64,000 nt of DNA from Ulota crispa (GCA_963920765.1 OY987248.1:5366539-5430538), one strand, 5' to 3'; shown: positions 22,701 to 33,238, counted from the stretch's first letter. Notes: generated by a model from the sequence alone, not told the origin. Translations and numbers: made by a program.

Positions 22701-25700
22701 ATGGTTTCATTGAGCTCATGCTCAAGCATCTTGACATAGATCTCCGTCAATACAATACTGCGAATGTCCTCGCTTGCAGCTTTGCATGTAACTGAGAAGA
22801 AGGTGTTGGCACGAGGGGTATTGAAGGTACGATCAAGCTTGTACCACACTTTCAGGCCTGGCTCATCCAAGAGTACCCTTGGAACAACATCCTGACCCTC
22901 CGTAACATCAGCTTTCCCTGTTTTAATGGTGAAATCATGTGGAATGAAAGCATTCACTACTGGCATCTGTAGAGCAGGATCTACATGCTTGGGATCTGCC
23001 CACTGTTTCAGAATCACGTCGGAGAGTATCTCCACAGTGTATGGCACCTCAAACCAAGGCTCCAACTGAACACCTGCCATCACAACAAGTTTCATTGAAG
23101 TCACGACTCTAGCAACACGCGTGCCTTAAAATAAACTAAAATAACTAAAACTACAGAAGCAATGTAACCTGAACGTGAACATGAAAACGAGCTTCCATTG
23201 AACACAAAAAATAAAAAACAGCAGCAGCAGAGGATGTTACCAGCATTATTTTTGTCAAAATTCTTTGTGACAACGTCAAGGCGCATATTATATGGATTGA
23301 CTCGATCAATAAGATCAGCCACTAGCTCCGGATCCCAATCCTCAAACGCATAATCTCCATACACGGTGTGCTCTTCAGAATACAGGTGCATGTTTGCTGT
23401 AGTCCCAGAAAACAGGGAAAGTCAATAAAAACTATAGTGTCGCAAAAAAATCAAATAAAAAGATTCACAAAACCTAAACCTAAACCATGACAATCAGGTA
23501 GTACGTAGTATGTTCACATAAACAATTGAATCCTGATACAGAAAACCTGATTGAGTTTGAGAAAGGAGGTTATATCCAAAGTATTCATACATGCAAGGCG
23601 TACAACATATTGATCTGCAGATTCTTCCTCAGCAAATCGAAACTCCATCATGCCCATCGCTTGGAGCTCCTCAAATACCCACTTCTGAGGCCCAGTGGTT
23701 CGGAGCATTTTCACGTACTGATAGAGCATGCCGACAACGTCCAAGACCTGTAACACCCCATTTGCTGTATAAATTAAGACATCTTGCAGTAAAAAGCACA
23801 GGAAACTAAACATTGAGCAAAAAAAATCTGAACAGAAGCAATCCAAAGGAGAGTTGCATTCATGGCCTAACTAGTCGATGTAATCTTTTGTACAAGGAAA
23901 AACAGAAAAATAGAGGTTCTATGAAAGGGTTATAGTTGCAACTAGAAAAATTCTTCCAGAAAAACAAGTTAGCTTACAAAATATAAAAAGTACAACACAA
24001 AAGGACACAATTGCTTAGGCATTTACGTGTTCAACGCCAGAATCAGTAAGCGAGATGTTGACAGAGAACATGTAGCCAGCTGAGCTGTGATCATAGCCCC
24101 CATCCCCAACTCCAGCGGAGAGCCCTGTTGCCCAGCTCTTCTCCTTCAATAGAGATAACAAACTTCCAGCACCCTCTGATACATAGCAGCAATACAAGTC
24201 AATCTACTGTTCACAGCACAAAATGGTTATAGAGACCATTTTTCATACTCTCGGACATACGTTCAAAAGGTAGCTTATAAGAAAAGAAAAAAAAAAGGAA
24301 GGCTGAATACATAACCTTACATTCATAAAAGGGGATTCTCGTAAAGAATGTTTCACCGAACCAACAAAACAAAAGGAAGCTTGGATTAGGGAGATACCAT
24401 GGCCAACGAGGTGGGAAATGTAGTCCTGGGGCTTTTTCAAATACGCCGCTTCAAGACAAGGGAAGGGCCAAGTCAAGGAAAGTAAATGTTGATCCTTCAC
24501 AGATTCAATCCTGTAGAAGGATCCTGGCTCCCAAACAGGGCCATCCCAAGGGAATTTCAAAGGTGTAACACCACCTTCTTTCACTTTACCAAAAAACTCC
24601 GTCACCCACGTCTTCAAAGTCTCCAAAGGCTCTATTACATTCGTTAAATATAAAAGCCATATTAGCCAGCACTCATATGCAGAGTCACATCCACAGCAAA
24701 TTAGCAACTTCATAGCAACTACGCATAAAAATCTCCATTTTAAAGGAGTGCTGGCTCCTAAACACTGTACAATGGTGCTTGCCAACTATTCAACAAGCTA
24801 CCAAAAGATTCTAAAAACAACATATGATGTGGCAAGAGAGATTGGGTGAGGTCTTACCACCCACCTCCACCAAGGACAGTTAGTTTCATGCGACTCGCCA
24901 AGTAATGATCTTTGTAGAGCTGGATAAGCTTTCCTCTCATATCCACACCCCTTTCCATAGGCTCGCCCAAACTCTTCTTATTGCCTAAAAGAATCACGTC
25001 AAACATATGCATGAGCCGCAGGCTTCATTTTATAATGATTGAGAAACATGATGGTGGTTAATCACACTTGAACACCAGAAAGTCATAAAGAAAGCGTTTC
25101 CTCTGGAGCATTTACACCAAAGAAACCTTCACATATGATAATAAAAAAGGACCTTTTCCAATAACAAACTAAAAAAAAAAAAACCAGTTGTCTTCTAGAC
25201 TTCCAGTTCTACAGCATGTTATTAGTTTTTGGTTGGAGAGATGGCCGAGTGTTTTAAGACAATGAATTGGTAATTCTTGTACATTTTTTGAGTTCTTTTT
25301 GCGGATGAGATTTAACGATTTCGTGTGCCTGGAGAGAGACATAGCTGCTGAGGGTGATATTATTATGAAACAATTAAGTAGTACAGATCTCTAGATAGTT
25401 CTCGATTATACATTTATAGAATGGAAAGAAACAGAACAATTATGTACAGGAAACAAGTGGGAAGATCAGAGCTTTTATTTCAAATTTACTCTTTTCATCG
25501 AGTATTTTTTCTTTTTTTCAAATCTAAACCCTTAAAACTTATGTGTTTAGAATAAAATGTAAATGCTGTTCATTTAGATCCAACTATTTCTAGTTCTTTT
25601 GATACTCAAGAAACCAAAGGTGAATTTTTTGTTCCTTTTATTATAGCTATTGCCGCCGCTGAAGCGGCTATTGTTTAAGCTACGTATCGTATCAAAAAAT

Positions 25701-28472
25701 AAGAAAAATTCACGGAGTAAAACTTAACTCACCCCATGAAAATGACCGGAACGGATGGTTCGGTTTAGCAGTGTGGCATTGCAGCTGCAAAAGACGGCAG
25801 GCATCACTTTGCAGCACCTGCTCAAACTCTGACAATACAAAAAGAGTAGCAATCAATCAAAACCTTACGTTCGTTAAAAACCCCCATAGATTAGTAAAAA
25901 TGTGCATTGTTCATGTCATGCCAGGCAAGCAACCAAATCAAGTAGGCAGAAAATAGGACCTCCAGCATTAGCCGGAGGTCTTTTCACACGGTGCTGCTGC
26001 CCTCGTTTTGATCTCGCTTGGCTTGGGTATTTTTGGCGGTGTGAAAAATAAATGACTTTTGCTCGGCTTATTTACTAACTGGGCTGGGGTTTTTTTCTAT
26101 TCAGAGTATTCCTTACAGATCTCCGTGTCATATCTTTTTGCTTTTTTCAAATAGCCTCGTAGAATCGCTCAATATTCATTGGGGTGAATCCATAGTAGTA
26201 TCTGCCGTGTTTGCTTTTGTAGATTTTTATCGAATTATCTGACCAAAAGTAGAAAAGGACTCACTTGTAACTACTCTTGAAAAGGTACGGCAACAGCATA
26301 AACCAGGAATCAATTCTAAAAATGTAAGATAACCTCTAGTATCATGAGAGGTAAAAGTGAACCTGAGTCGATTGCTTGGACTTCACGGTCCATTGTCTCC
26401 GGCTTGGCCAGAGGTGCGATGAAAAACTGTGAGAATCTGCGAACATCACGACATAATTACCACAAGAAACAAAAGAAAAAGATGCTGAAAAACATTCTAA
26501 AAAACGAGAGACTGAAGAAATTCAACCAGCATGATACATGCTTACCGGTCTAGAGCTGGTTGTAAATGATTCGGGCTCACTTCAAAGTGATAAGCTGTAA
26601 ATTCTGTATCCGTGAATGCGTTTGAACCACCACCGTGCTTCGATAAAAAATTGTCATACTGCAAGATGAACAACAACCAAACCCTAAGTATGTCATGATC
26701 CAACTTTACCAGTAGGCCAAGCATTTAAATCACACTCGCTCTACATAAATACTAGCTAACACTAGAAGAAGGTGAGTGATTTCAGGAAGTAAGCAATACC
26801 TCGTTTTCATCTGGGAATTTCTCACTCCCCATAAACAACATATGCTCTGCAAATATGGATAAACGCATTCCAATTCATTATCACTTCAGAAAACCTTTTC
26901 CTTCGCAAAACTACATAACCAAAAAAATCTCAAAATAACTGAGAGGTGCGCATGTAAACCAGAGACCTTGTTTGAGAAAGATGAAAGGGTTTAGAAACTA
27001 AGACTACAGTAGCCATGAATGCAGGAGTAAGAGAATGTACACACCGAGAAAGTGAGCCAAGCCTTGTGCATCGACAGGGTCTGAAAAGCTTCCAACGCCC
27101 ACACACATGGCTGCAGCAGCCTGCAAGCATGGTGAAAAACCGATCACTTACTATGGAAAGGACCAGCCATGGCTAGAAAGTCAATATATTAAGCAACAAA
27201 AGAAGCAGAAACGTTCTCAAAAAACAATACTTGAGCAACAAAAGAAGCAGAAACATTCTAGAAAAACAATACTTAATCAACAAAAGAAGCAGAAACATTA
27301 TAAAAAATCAAACAGCACCTTCTTAGTGGGAGCCTGCATGGCGCCACCATGAGAGGGGCCATCTTCATCGTCATCGTCGTCCGAGTCCTCCTCACCATCT
27401 TCTTCAGAGCCTTCCAACTCTTCTTCACAATCGCCTGCGTAACGTTTGCACAAAATCATCAAAAGGATGTTGTCAATGCTCACCTTTCCACTCCTTACAT
27501 ATAGATTATGCGTGTTACCAGACTTAGATTATGTTGAAATTATTAAGAACTTCTCTTCGTGGTTTAGAGTTACCCTGTTTCGGACGCCCGGCTGGTCTAC
27601 GAGACACGTCAAATCCAGGTTTAGTCTTTCCTTTGGTTCCACTGCCTGCACCAGCTATAACAGGAAAGCATATAACCTCCCAGACTGTGTTTGAATTTAT
27701 AAGAAAGGTGCAGGTTTCAGAAAGTGGTGTCAAATGAGTAGCACTGATGAAACCCTAATTCGCTGCCATGACGATTACATGTAATTGCTGGTTTGAATGG
27801 AAGGTGTGATTCCTCGAGTTAGCTTGATGTGCAAAAGGTGCATTTTTGAAGTTATGGCAACGGAGACTCCAAAGCATGAGAATTCTTGTGTTGGAATGGC
27901 AGGAAGTGTGATTGTGATTATTCTCTGGAGCGGAGAAAGCGAGGAGACTCACCATTGCTGCAGCAAGCCTTGTTGTGAACATGGCCATGGCCACGTTTGA
28001 GGCCTCGGCTGCCATCTACCTCCATGCCATCACCGTCCTCGTCTTCGTCATCCTCATCGTCGTCACCTTCCTCGGAATCCTCATCGTCTTCCTCGTCGTC
28101 GTCGTCATGCTCGTCGTGGTCGTGACCACAAGCACCATGGCCACAGGCACCACCACCGCCGTCTTCTGCTTCCGGCTGGAGCCCGGACATGGCGGGGTCG
28201 TGGATCAGCAAAGCCGACAATCCATTCGGCAGCTTCAAGACCTCGTACAGGCGCTTATCCGATGCCGCCTTCACCACCGGAGGACCACCTCCCACCACCA
28301 CCGCCGTGTCCATCCCCATCGATGCTGCAACAATCGAGCCGCGAAACACGCGCCTTCGAGAGGCTTGCAAAGCGCCTTGGAAAGATGAGAAGCCTAAATT
28401 CCTGCGCCGGATGCACACCAACTGACACGAAAGCGACCCGGCGAATGGTGGAAGGGAGAGGACGAAGGGCAT
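19714..28472 (-). CDS. NRD1: nardilysin-like M16 metallopeptidase, 20 exons
   Basis: Exons: 28472-27953, 27654-27574, 27434-27319, 27120-27045, 26846-26800, 26658-26546, 26436-26363, 25828-25733, 24984-24865, 24631-24398, 24175-24027, 23747-23591, 23396-23241, 23073-22694, 22605-22456, 22177-21995, 21746-21543, 21427-21167, 20901-20780, 19951-19714. Every junction is GT-AG and in phase; the joined frame is 3477 nt (1158 aa). It is a zinc endopeptidase of the insulysin family that, in characterised members, cleaves at dibasic sites. The inverted zinc motif HxxEH is H262-E265-H266, split by intron 4; the downstream zinc-ligand Glu region follows in exons 7-8. Nardilysin's hallmark acidic insert lies at 118-148, flanked by His/Cys clusters. 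The C-terminal [12 protein letters not shown] motif is present in exon 18. The first Met follows an in-frame TGA; the first 50 residues are basic and Ser-rich, perhaps a transit peptide, with Met52 or Met54 as alternative starts. Confidence 0.95.
19988..20346. mobile_element. TTAA-bounded MITE, copy 2, in nardilysin intron 19
   Basis: A 359 bp unit with ends TTAACCCTTAAACGTCGGGC and inverted CTGTTTAAGGGTTAA lies wholly within the intron between exons 19 and 20 (19952-20779). It belongs to the TTAA family described at 33239-34519. Confidence 0.65.
25234..25330 (+). pseudogene. plastid trnS-like fragment in nardilysin intron 8
   Basis: GGAGAGATGGCCGAGTG followed by a stem-like AATGAATTGGTAATTCTTGTACA resembles the 5' half of a plastid tRNA-Ser (probably GCU type), with bases missing in the D arm and no recognisable T arm. 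It is probably part of the same organelle-derived insertion as the ndhE fragment 200 bp away. It is not expected to be functional. Confidence 0.4.
25541..25700 (+). pseudogene. ndhE: plastid ndhE fragment (nuclear plastid DNA) in nardilysin intron 8
   Basis: The plus strand, opposite to the host gene, reads MCLE, then after a small disruption NAV, then [20 protein letters not shown] and AEAAI. These are landmarks of plastid NADH dehydrogenase subunit NdhE (NuoK family): the MCLELILNAVN start of a helix and the [10 protein letters not shown] helix. It is truncated and carries indels. It sits in the intron between exons 8 and 9 (24985-25732). Confidence 0.7.
25957..25984. terminator. intrinsic-terminator-like hairpin in nardilysin intron 7
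   Basis: A ten-pair stem with one mismatch (arms 25957-25966 and 25971-25980) closes on the loop ATTA. TTTT follows on the right and an A-rich run precedes on the left, so it would work as a bidirectional rho-independent terminator. Such a structure has no known role in a plant intron and suggests prokaryotic, phage or organellar origin of the surrounding 300 bp. Confidence 0.55.
26150..26270 (-). pseudogene. short foreign-looking reading frame in nardilysin intron 7
   Basis: Minus-strand frame of about 40 codons reading [19 protein letters not shown] then [12 protein letters not shown] and a TGA. The residue mix looks like the end of a compact bacterial or phage protein, but I cannot name a family. 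A second 18-codon frame ([18 protein letters not shown]) follows within 30 bp, and the hairpin at 25957 lies downstream on the same strand, an arrangement reminiscent of tightly packed phage genes. This is inference from pattern only. Confidence 0.35.
27194..27310. repeat. 42 bp tandem repeat in nardilysin intron 3
   Basis: Almost three copies of a 42 bp unit starting CAACAAAAGAAGCAGAAAC lie between exons 3 and 4, ending about 10 bp from the exon 3 donor. Copies differ at few positions, so the expansion is recent. Confidence 0.85.
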
Positions 28473-28764
28473 GCTTGGAGCGTTAAATCGTCAACTCGAA
28501 ACCCCCGGTATCGGGCCCGTCGTTTCTACTATCCGTGAAGACGATGCCTACGTCAGCCCTAGATTGAAGATATATCACTGGCGGAGGCAGTAGAACATCT
28601 GAGCTGGCAGGAGTAATGGACCTACGTGGCAAGAATTGGGCTGTTGTGAGTTTTAGGGCTTTGTTCGAGTTTGGAGAGCTAGGGTTTGGCAGTCGCGAGG
28701 TCGAGGGCGGAGCGATGGTGGTGTAGAATTGAGAGTGGTTTCTGTCGGTTGGGAGTTTGGCAAG
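28473..28764. promoter_or_regulatory. shared bidirectional promoter of nardilysin and CBP80
   Basis: Only 292 bp separate the two divergent start codons, so both 5' untranslated regions and promoters must lie here. Visible plant housekeeping motifs are a telo-box TAGGGTTT (28680-28687, near CBP80), a site-II-like TGGGCT (28637-28642), a GGGCCC core in a CGGGCCCG palindrome (28512-28519), and two ACGT cores (TACGTCAG near 28550, TACGTGGC near 28623). Telo-box plus site II is a known combination in plant genes for RNA and protein biosynthesis. No TATA box was found in a sensible position for either gene. Confidence 0.7.
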
Positions 28765-31383
28765 ATGAGTGCGAGTTGGCATTCGTTGCTGGTGCGCATT
28801 GGCGAGCGATGTCCCGAGTATGGAGGACTCGCGGACGCGGAGGATCACGTGGAGACGTGCTTCGGCTACCTCGCGCGCGACCTCACGCACAGCAGCAGTG
28901 AGATTCTCGCGCTGCTGATGCAATGCGTGGAGGAGATTCCGCACAAGGACCCGCTCTACGGCGCGCTCGTGGGACTGATCAACACGGAGGACAGGGAGTT
29001 CGTCGGGAAGGTCGTCGAACAAACACACGCGGGGATCCAGGAAGCGCTCGACACCGACAATTGCAACAAGCTGCGGATTCTGACCCGCTTCTTAACCGTG
29101 CTCATGTGCAACAGCGTGGTTTCCCCCGCGTCGCTCATCGAGCTCTACGAGTCGCTCGTGTCGTCCGCGGCTATTACAGTGGACGACGACGGCGGCGGCA
29201 ACCCGGCGTGGCAAGCGCGCGCGGATTTCTACGTCTTCTGCATCCTGGCGTCGCTCCCGTGGGGCGGCGTCGAGCTCTCGGAGCGCGTCCCGGAGGAGCT
29301 CGAGCGCGTCCTGAATGGCGTGGAGGCGTATTTGAATCTACGAAAACCCGTGGTGTACAGCGCACTGCAAGTGTTCGAGAGCACCAGCGACAACAACGAC
29401 GACGTCGAGATGAAGACCGCATCCGACGACTACCTCGAGAACCTCTGGTCCAGCATCCAGGCCCTCATGGAAATCTCGTGGAAGTTAGACAGCGTTCCCC
29501 GCCCGCACATCGCCTTCGAATCCCGACTCGTGAACACGCAGAGCCACGATTTCGGAGCCGTGGTAGTTCCGGACACGCCGAAACCCCCGGAGAATGCAAC
29601 CGAGATAACCCTAGGCCGGCAACGTCAAGACGCCGAGCGCACGTACCCGCGACGCAACATGCGCTTGCGCATTTTTCCTGCTTCAAAAACTGATGAGAAG
29701 ATCACTCCCATTGACAGGTTTGTGGTTGAAGAGTACCTTTTGGACGTGCTGCTTCATCTCAACGGCTGCCGCAAGGAGTGCGCCGCGTACATGGTCGGCT
29801 TGCCAGTGCCGTTCCGGTACGAGTACATCATGGCGGAGACCGTGTTCTCTCAGTTGCTCTTGCTTCCGAAGCCACCCTTCCGGCTGATCTACTACACAGT
29901 CGTGATGGTGGATCTCTGCAAGGCGCTCCCCGGGGCGTTTCCCGCAGTCGTGGCCGGCGCCGTGCGCGCTCTGTTCAAGCGAGTCGCCGAGATGGACGTG
30001 GAATGCCGCACGCGCCTCGTGCAGTGGCTCTCGCACCATCTCTCGAACTTCCAGTTCGTCTGGCCGTGGGAAGAGTGGGCGCACATCCTGGACTTGCCGA
30101 AGTACGCACCGGAGCGCGTGTTTGCGAAGGAGGTGCTGGAAAAAGAGGTGCGATTAGCGTACTGGGAGAAAGTGAAAGACAGCGTTGCATCCACGCCGAA
30201 GCTCATCGAGCTTCTCCCTCCCAAAAACACGCCACTGTATGTATACTCTCCAGAAAGCAAGGGTTTGGTTCCCGAACCTGAGCTTGCGCTTGCCACGGAG
30301 CTCACAACGCTCGTGCGAGGCAAGAAAACGGTGCGCGAGATTCAGGTCTGGATCGACGAGCGAATCCTGCCGACGCAAGCGCAGCAAGCGTCGATACAAA
30401 TCGTGGCTCAAACCTTACTGTACATCGGATCGAAGAGCTTCACACATACAGTAACAGTGCTGGAGAAGTATGGACAAATCTTTCGCAAGATAGCGCCGGA
30501 TCATGCTTCTCAGATCGCCATGATCGAGACCGTCTCGCAGCTATGGCGGAACTCGGCGCAGATGACGGCCATTGTCATCGACCGCATGATGGGGTACCGC
30601 ATGGTGTCGAATCTGGCCATTGTGGCCTGGGTTTTTGGACCTCAGAATGTGCAGCAGTTTCACACCTCGGATCAGGTTTGGGAGATTCTTCGCAACGCTG
30701 TGAACAAAACCAACAACCGCACGGTGGATTTGCGAAGAGAGATCACTGCTGCAGAGAAAGCACTCAAGCTTGCTATTGCTGGAACCACAAAAGCTCATTC
30801 CAAGTGGGAGACGGCTGTGGCGGCTTTGAAGAGCACTGACATGAAGAGTGACGACACTCGGAACTCTTTGAGTGCAAAAGTGGATTGGGCTAAGACGGTT
30901 GCTGACAAAGCTCGTGACGAAGAGACGTCTGCACAGGACTCGCTGGAGTCGAAAGAGGCGCTCCTTGCAAGAGCGTTGCGAGAACAAGAGGCTTTGTTTT
31001 TAGCTGTGTATCAAAGCTTTGCAGATTTGTTGACTGCTCGGTTGTCGATGCCGTTGCCGGATGCTGCGAAGCCCATGGAGGATGTCGATGGTGTGGATGC
31101 TGAAGCACCGGCTGCTGCTGCTCCCATGGACGCTGATGATGATTCTCCCCCGGGTGAAGACGGCTCTGCGAAGAAGGAAATGAACGGTGTTGTCTTGTGT
31201 GCTGATGCAAAGGAGGAGGAGCAATGGCGTAAGTGCACTCTTGGCTATCTCGGTGCCATCTCGAGATTGTATTGTGATGAGGTGTGGCTGTTGATGGAGC
31301 GGCTCGATTCCTCTGTCTTCACTGACAAGGTTCACCCTCTGGTGGTGTCGACAACATACGCTGGACTTCAACGCTTGTCATAG
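28765..31383 (+). CDS. CBP80: nuclear cap-binding protein subunit 1 (CBP80), intronless
   Basis: Single open frame of 872 codons. CBP80 is the large subunit of the nuclear cap-binding complex; with CBP20 it binds the m7G cap and acts in splicing, miRNA processing, export and decay. The protein follows plant CBP80 (ABH1) end to end: an N-terminal MIF4G domain (about 1-240, with RIGERCPEYGG and the IPHKDPLYGALVGL block), the PIDRFVVEEYLLDVLLHLNG linker, the central MIF4G-like domain (about 320-480, with LPGAFPAVVAGAVRALF and WPWEEW), and the C-terminal MIF4G-like domain (about 500-780, with SKSFTHTVTVLEKYGQIF and IDRMMGYRMVSN). Met at 28765 is chosen because MSASWHSLLVRIGE aligns with the family start; an in-frame Met 12 codons upstream is probably leader. 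Flowering-plant genes have many introns, so the single exon is odd. Composition is strongly GC-rich in the first half. Confidence 0.96.
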   Translation: MSASWHSLLVRIGERCPEYGGLADAEDHVETCFGYLARDLTHSSSEILALLMQCVEEIPHKDPLYGALVGLINTEDREFVGKVVEQTHAGIQEALDTDNCNKLRILTRFLTVLMCNSVVSPASLIELYESLVSSAAITVDDDGGGNPAWQARADFYVFCILASLPWGGVELSERVPEELERVLNGVEAYLNLRKPVVYSALQVFESTSDNNDDVEMKTASDDYLENLWSSIQALMEISWKLDSVPRPHIAFESRLVNTQSHDFGAVVVPDTPKPPENATEITLGRQRQDAERTYPRRNMRLRIFPASKTDEKITPIDRFVVEEYLLDVLLHLNGCRKECAAYMVGLPVPFRYEYIMAETVFSQLLLLPKPPFRLIYYTVVMVDLCKALPGAFPAVVAGAVRALFKRVAEMDVECRTRLVQWLSHHLSNFQFVWPWEEWAHILDLPKYAPERVFAKEVLEKEVRLAYWEKVKDSVASTPKLIELLPPKNTPLYVYSPESKGLVPEPELALATELTTLVRGKKTVREIQVWIDERILPTQAQQASIQIVAQTLLYIGSKSFTHTVTVLEKYGQIFRKIAPDHASQIAMIETVSQLWRNSAQMTAIVIDRMMGYRMVSNLAIVAWVFGPQNVQQFHTSDQVWEILRNAVNKTNNRTVDLRREITAAEKALKLAIAGTTKAHSKWETAVAALKSTDMKSDDTRNSLSAKVDWAKTVADKARDEETSAQDSLESKEALLARALREQEALFLAVYQSFADLLTARLSMPLPDAAKPMEDVDGVDAEAPAAAAPMDADDDSPPGEDGSAKKEMNGVVLCADAKEEEQWRKCTLGYLGAISRLYCDEVWLLMERLDSSVFTDKVHPLVVSTTYAGLQRLS

Positions 31384-32555
31384 CAACGCTCATAAACACA
31401 ACAAGAACGCTTTTTATATCAAACAGATGGCGAGAATCTCTTGAACTGGAGGTGCACAAACCATTGCAAAACTGACAACATCAGATATGGCGCTGCAAGC
31501 AGCCGGCCATGCTCTTTTTTTTTGATACACCAAGCCATGGTACTCTCATGTAAACTTGCAGCCCATGTACGAGATCTGAGGCGCTGTTTGAGGAGCCTGG
31601 TTGCTTTGTGGGATCTAAATGAAGCTCGCAATGCAGAACCAGCGACCACTGAAAACGACGCCATTATTCAAGTTTCGCTCATTTTTCCACTTCGAGTGCC
31701 TGCCTGCGCATTGGTATGTTCTTCCTGCTGCTGTTCTAGATTAAGAAATGGTAGAAATGGTAGAAAAAACAAGCAGTTTTGTATAATTTTTTTGCACTTT
31801 TGGTAGCTCGTGCGCAGTGGGCGGGGACGTTTCTGATACTGTAGAGCTTGTAGAATGTTTACGTTTGTAGCCGTTGCATGCATGAGGCGTCTCCAGGGTG
31901 GTGCTAATGGCACAGGACTCCACACAACATTGTGTTCAATTTTTTGGAGAACTACACAAATGAAAAAAACTCTCGAAATATCATGGTTTGCAAATGAAAC
32001 ATTTGTATGTGGTTTTGCTTTCTTCATGGAAATAGCTAGATTATGAAGACTGTTCTGAAAGTTCAGTGGTGGTCCTTGAAAGGACAACATCTTATCTGCA
32101 TTCTTCTTTGAAGATGACAAACTTGAATTTGGAGTTTTTGACGCAGCAACTCTTTGTTTGTGCTGCTTGAGAATTCATAGTTCTCAAAAGTTGAATGTGT
32201 GGTAAGGACGACGTAATGTGGTTGTGAGCTGAGAAGCCTCTCTTGCAAAAATCGTTCTGCTACTTGGATTTGGAAATATTATTTTACCACAATTTGGTCA
32301 TGTGTCTTCTTCCACATTGGAAGAAGAAACTGTCGGAGCTTGACGCATTTGGATGCATTTTCAAGCTTTGCAAAACCTAGAACTCTAATTTTAATAGCAT
32401 ATTTACAAAGGAATTGAAACCATCTATGCAGAAAGTGTTTGACGAAACTTCAAAAATGCATTTTAGTGTTTGAAAAAATTAATTGTCAAATCAACACAAT
32501 AGATATGGGGCAAAAATAACTTAGTCGATATGAAAAATAGCATTGGAATATACAA
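31384..32555. other. CBP80 downstream region
   Basis: 3' untranslated region and intergenic DNA of CBP80. No gene or defined repeat was recognised here. Confidence 0.4.
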
Positions 32556-32836
32556 GGGAAACTTTCATGGATACTCCCGAAGTTTGCAATATTTACATTG
32601 ATACCCCTGCTTTTTTAGAAATTACACAAACACACTTGGACCATAATTTTGAGTAATGAAACCCAAAGGAAGCAATGTGTGCACAAAGGAAGTGTGTGCA
32701 CAAAGGAAGAAGGGAAGTGGCACGCACAACAAAATATGAGCCTGAAATTTTGGTCCAAAGGTATTTGCGTAATTCCTAAAAAGCAAGGGTATTTGTGTAA
32801 ATTTTGCAAACTTTGTGGGTATCCATGAAATTTTCC
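32556..32836. mobile_element. foldback MITE, second family, copy 1
   Basis: About 280 bp imperfect palindrome starting GGGAAACTTTCATGGATAC and ending GTATCCATGAAATTTTCC. Its arms share a GGACCATAATTTT/AAATTTTGGTCC block and similar text with 36854-37174. No coding capacity. Flanking target duplication was not resolved. Confidence 0.65.
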
Positions 32837-33238
32837 AAATAAAAATTGTTTTCCCAATATACATTTGTCTAATCAACAGCAATGAAGACGGGGCTAAAAC
32901 AAGTCAAACTTTGTTATAAAATCTTGAAGCTGACATTGTTTAGACACCTTAGTTTTGAAGTTTTCCTCTTGAAATCTGCATGACACTTATAACCAGCAAT
33001 TCCCAAATCTGAGCAGTTTGTCAAGAAAAAAACTATTTAAAATTTTGAGACCACCGTGATGAAGCTTGGGTTCTATTCTTCTTACTATCGTATGTGCAGC
33101 TGATTTTCAAAGGCACACTAATAGTAGCTTTATTAAACTAGTGCGACCAAATTTTGTAGCCATATTTTGCAAAACTCTAGACTGTTTCACAAATTTTGTT
33201 TGGCAAATCCGGAACCTCTTCACAAACTAGAAATAGTA

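Noticed and set aside
24851-24870. Stronger-looking donor GTAAGA for nardilysin exon 9
   Set aside because: Using it creates an immediate stop at the next exon; the donor after GGTGGAG keeps phase and gives the expected LGGEPLE junction.
25234-25330. Functional tRNA gene
   Set aside because: Only the 5' half resembles tRNA-Ser; the D arm lacks bases and no T arm or acceptor complement was found.
28923-29693. 256-codon frame inside CBP80
   Set aside because: GC-rich shadow frame of the CBP80 coding region, Arg-rich and without domain.
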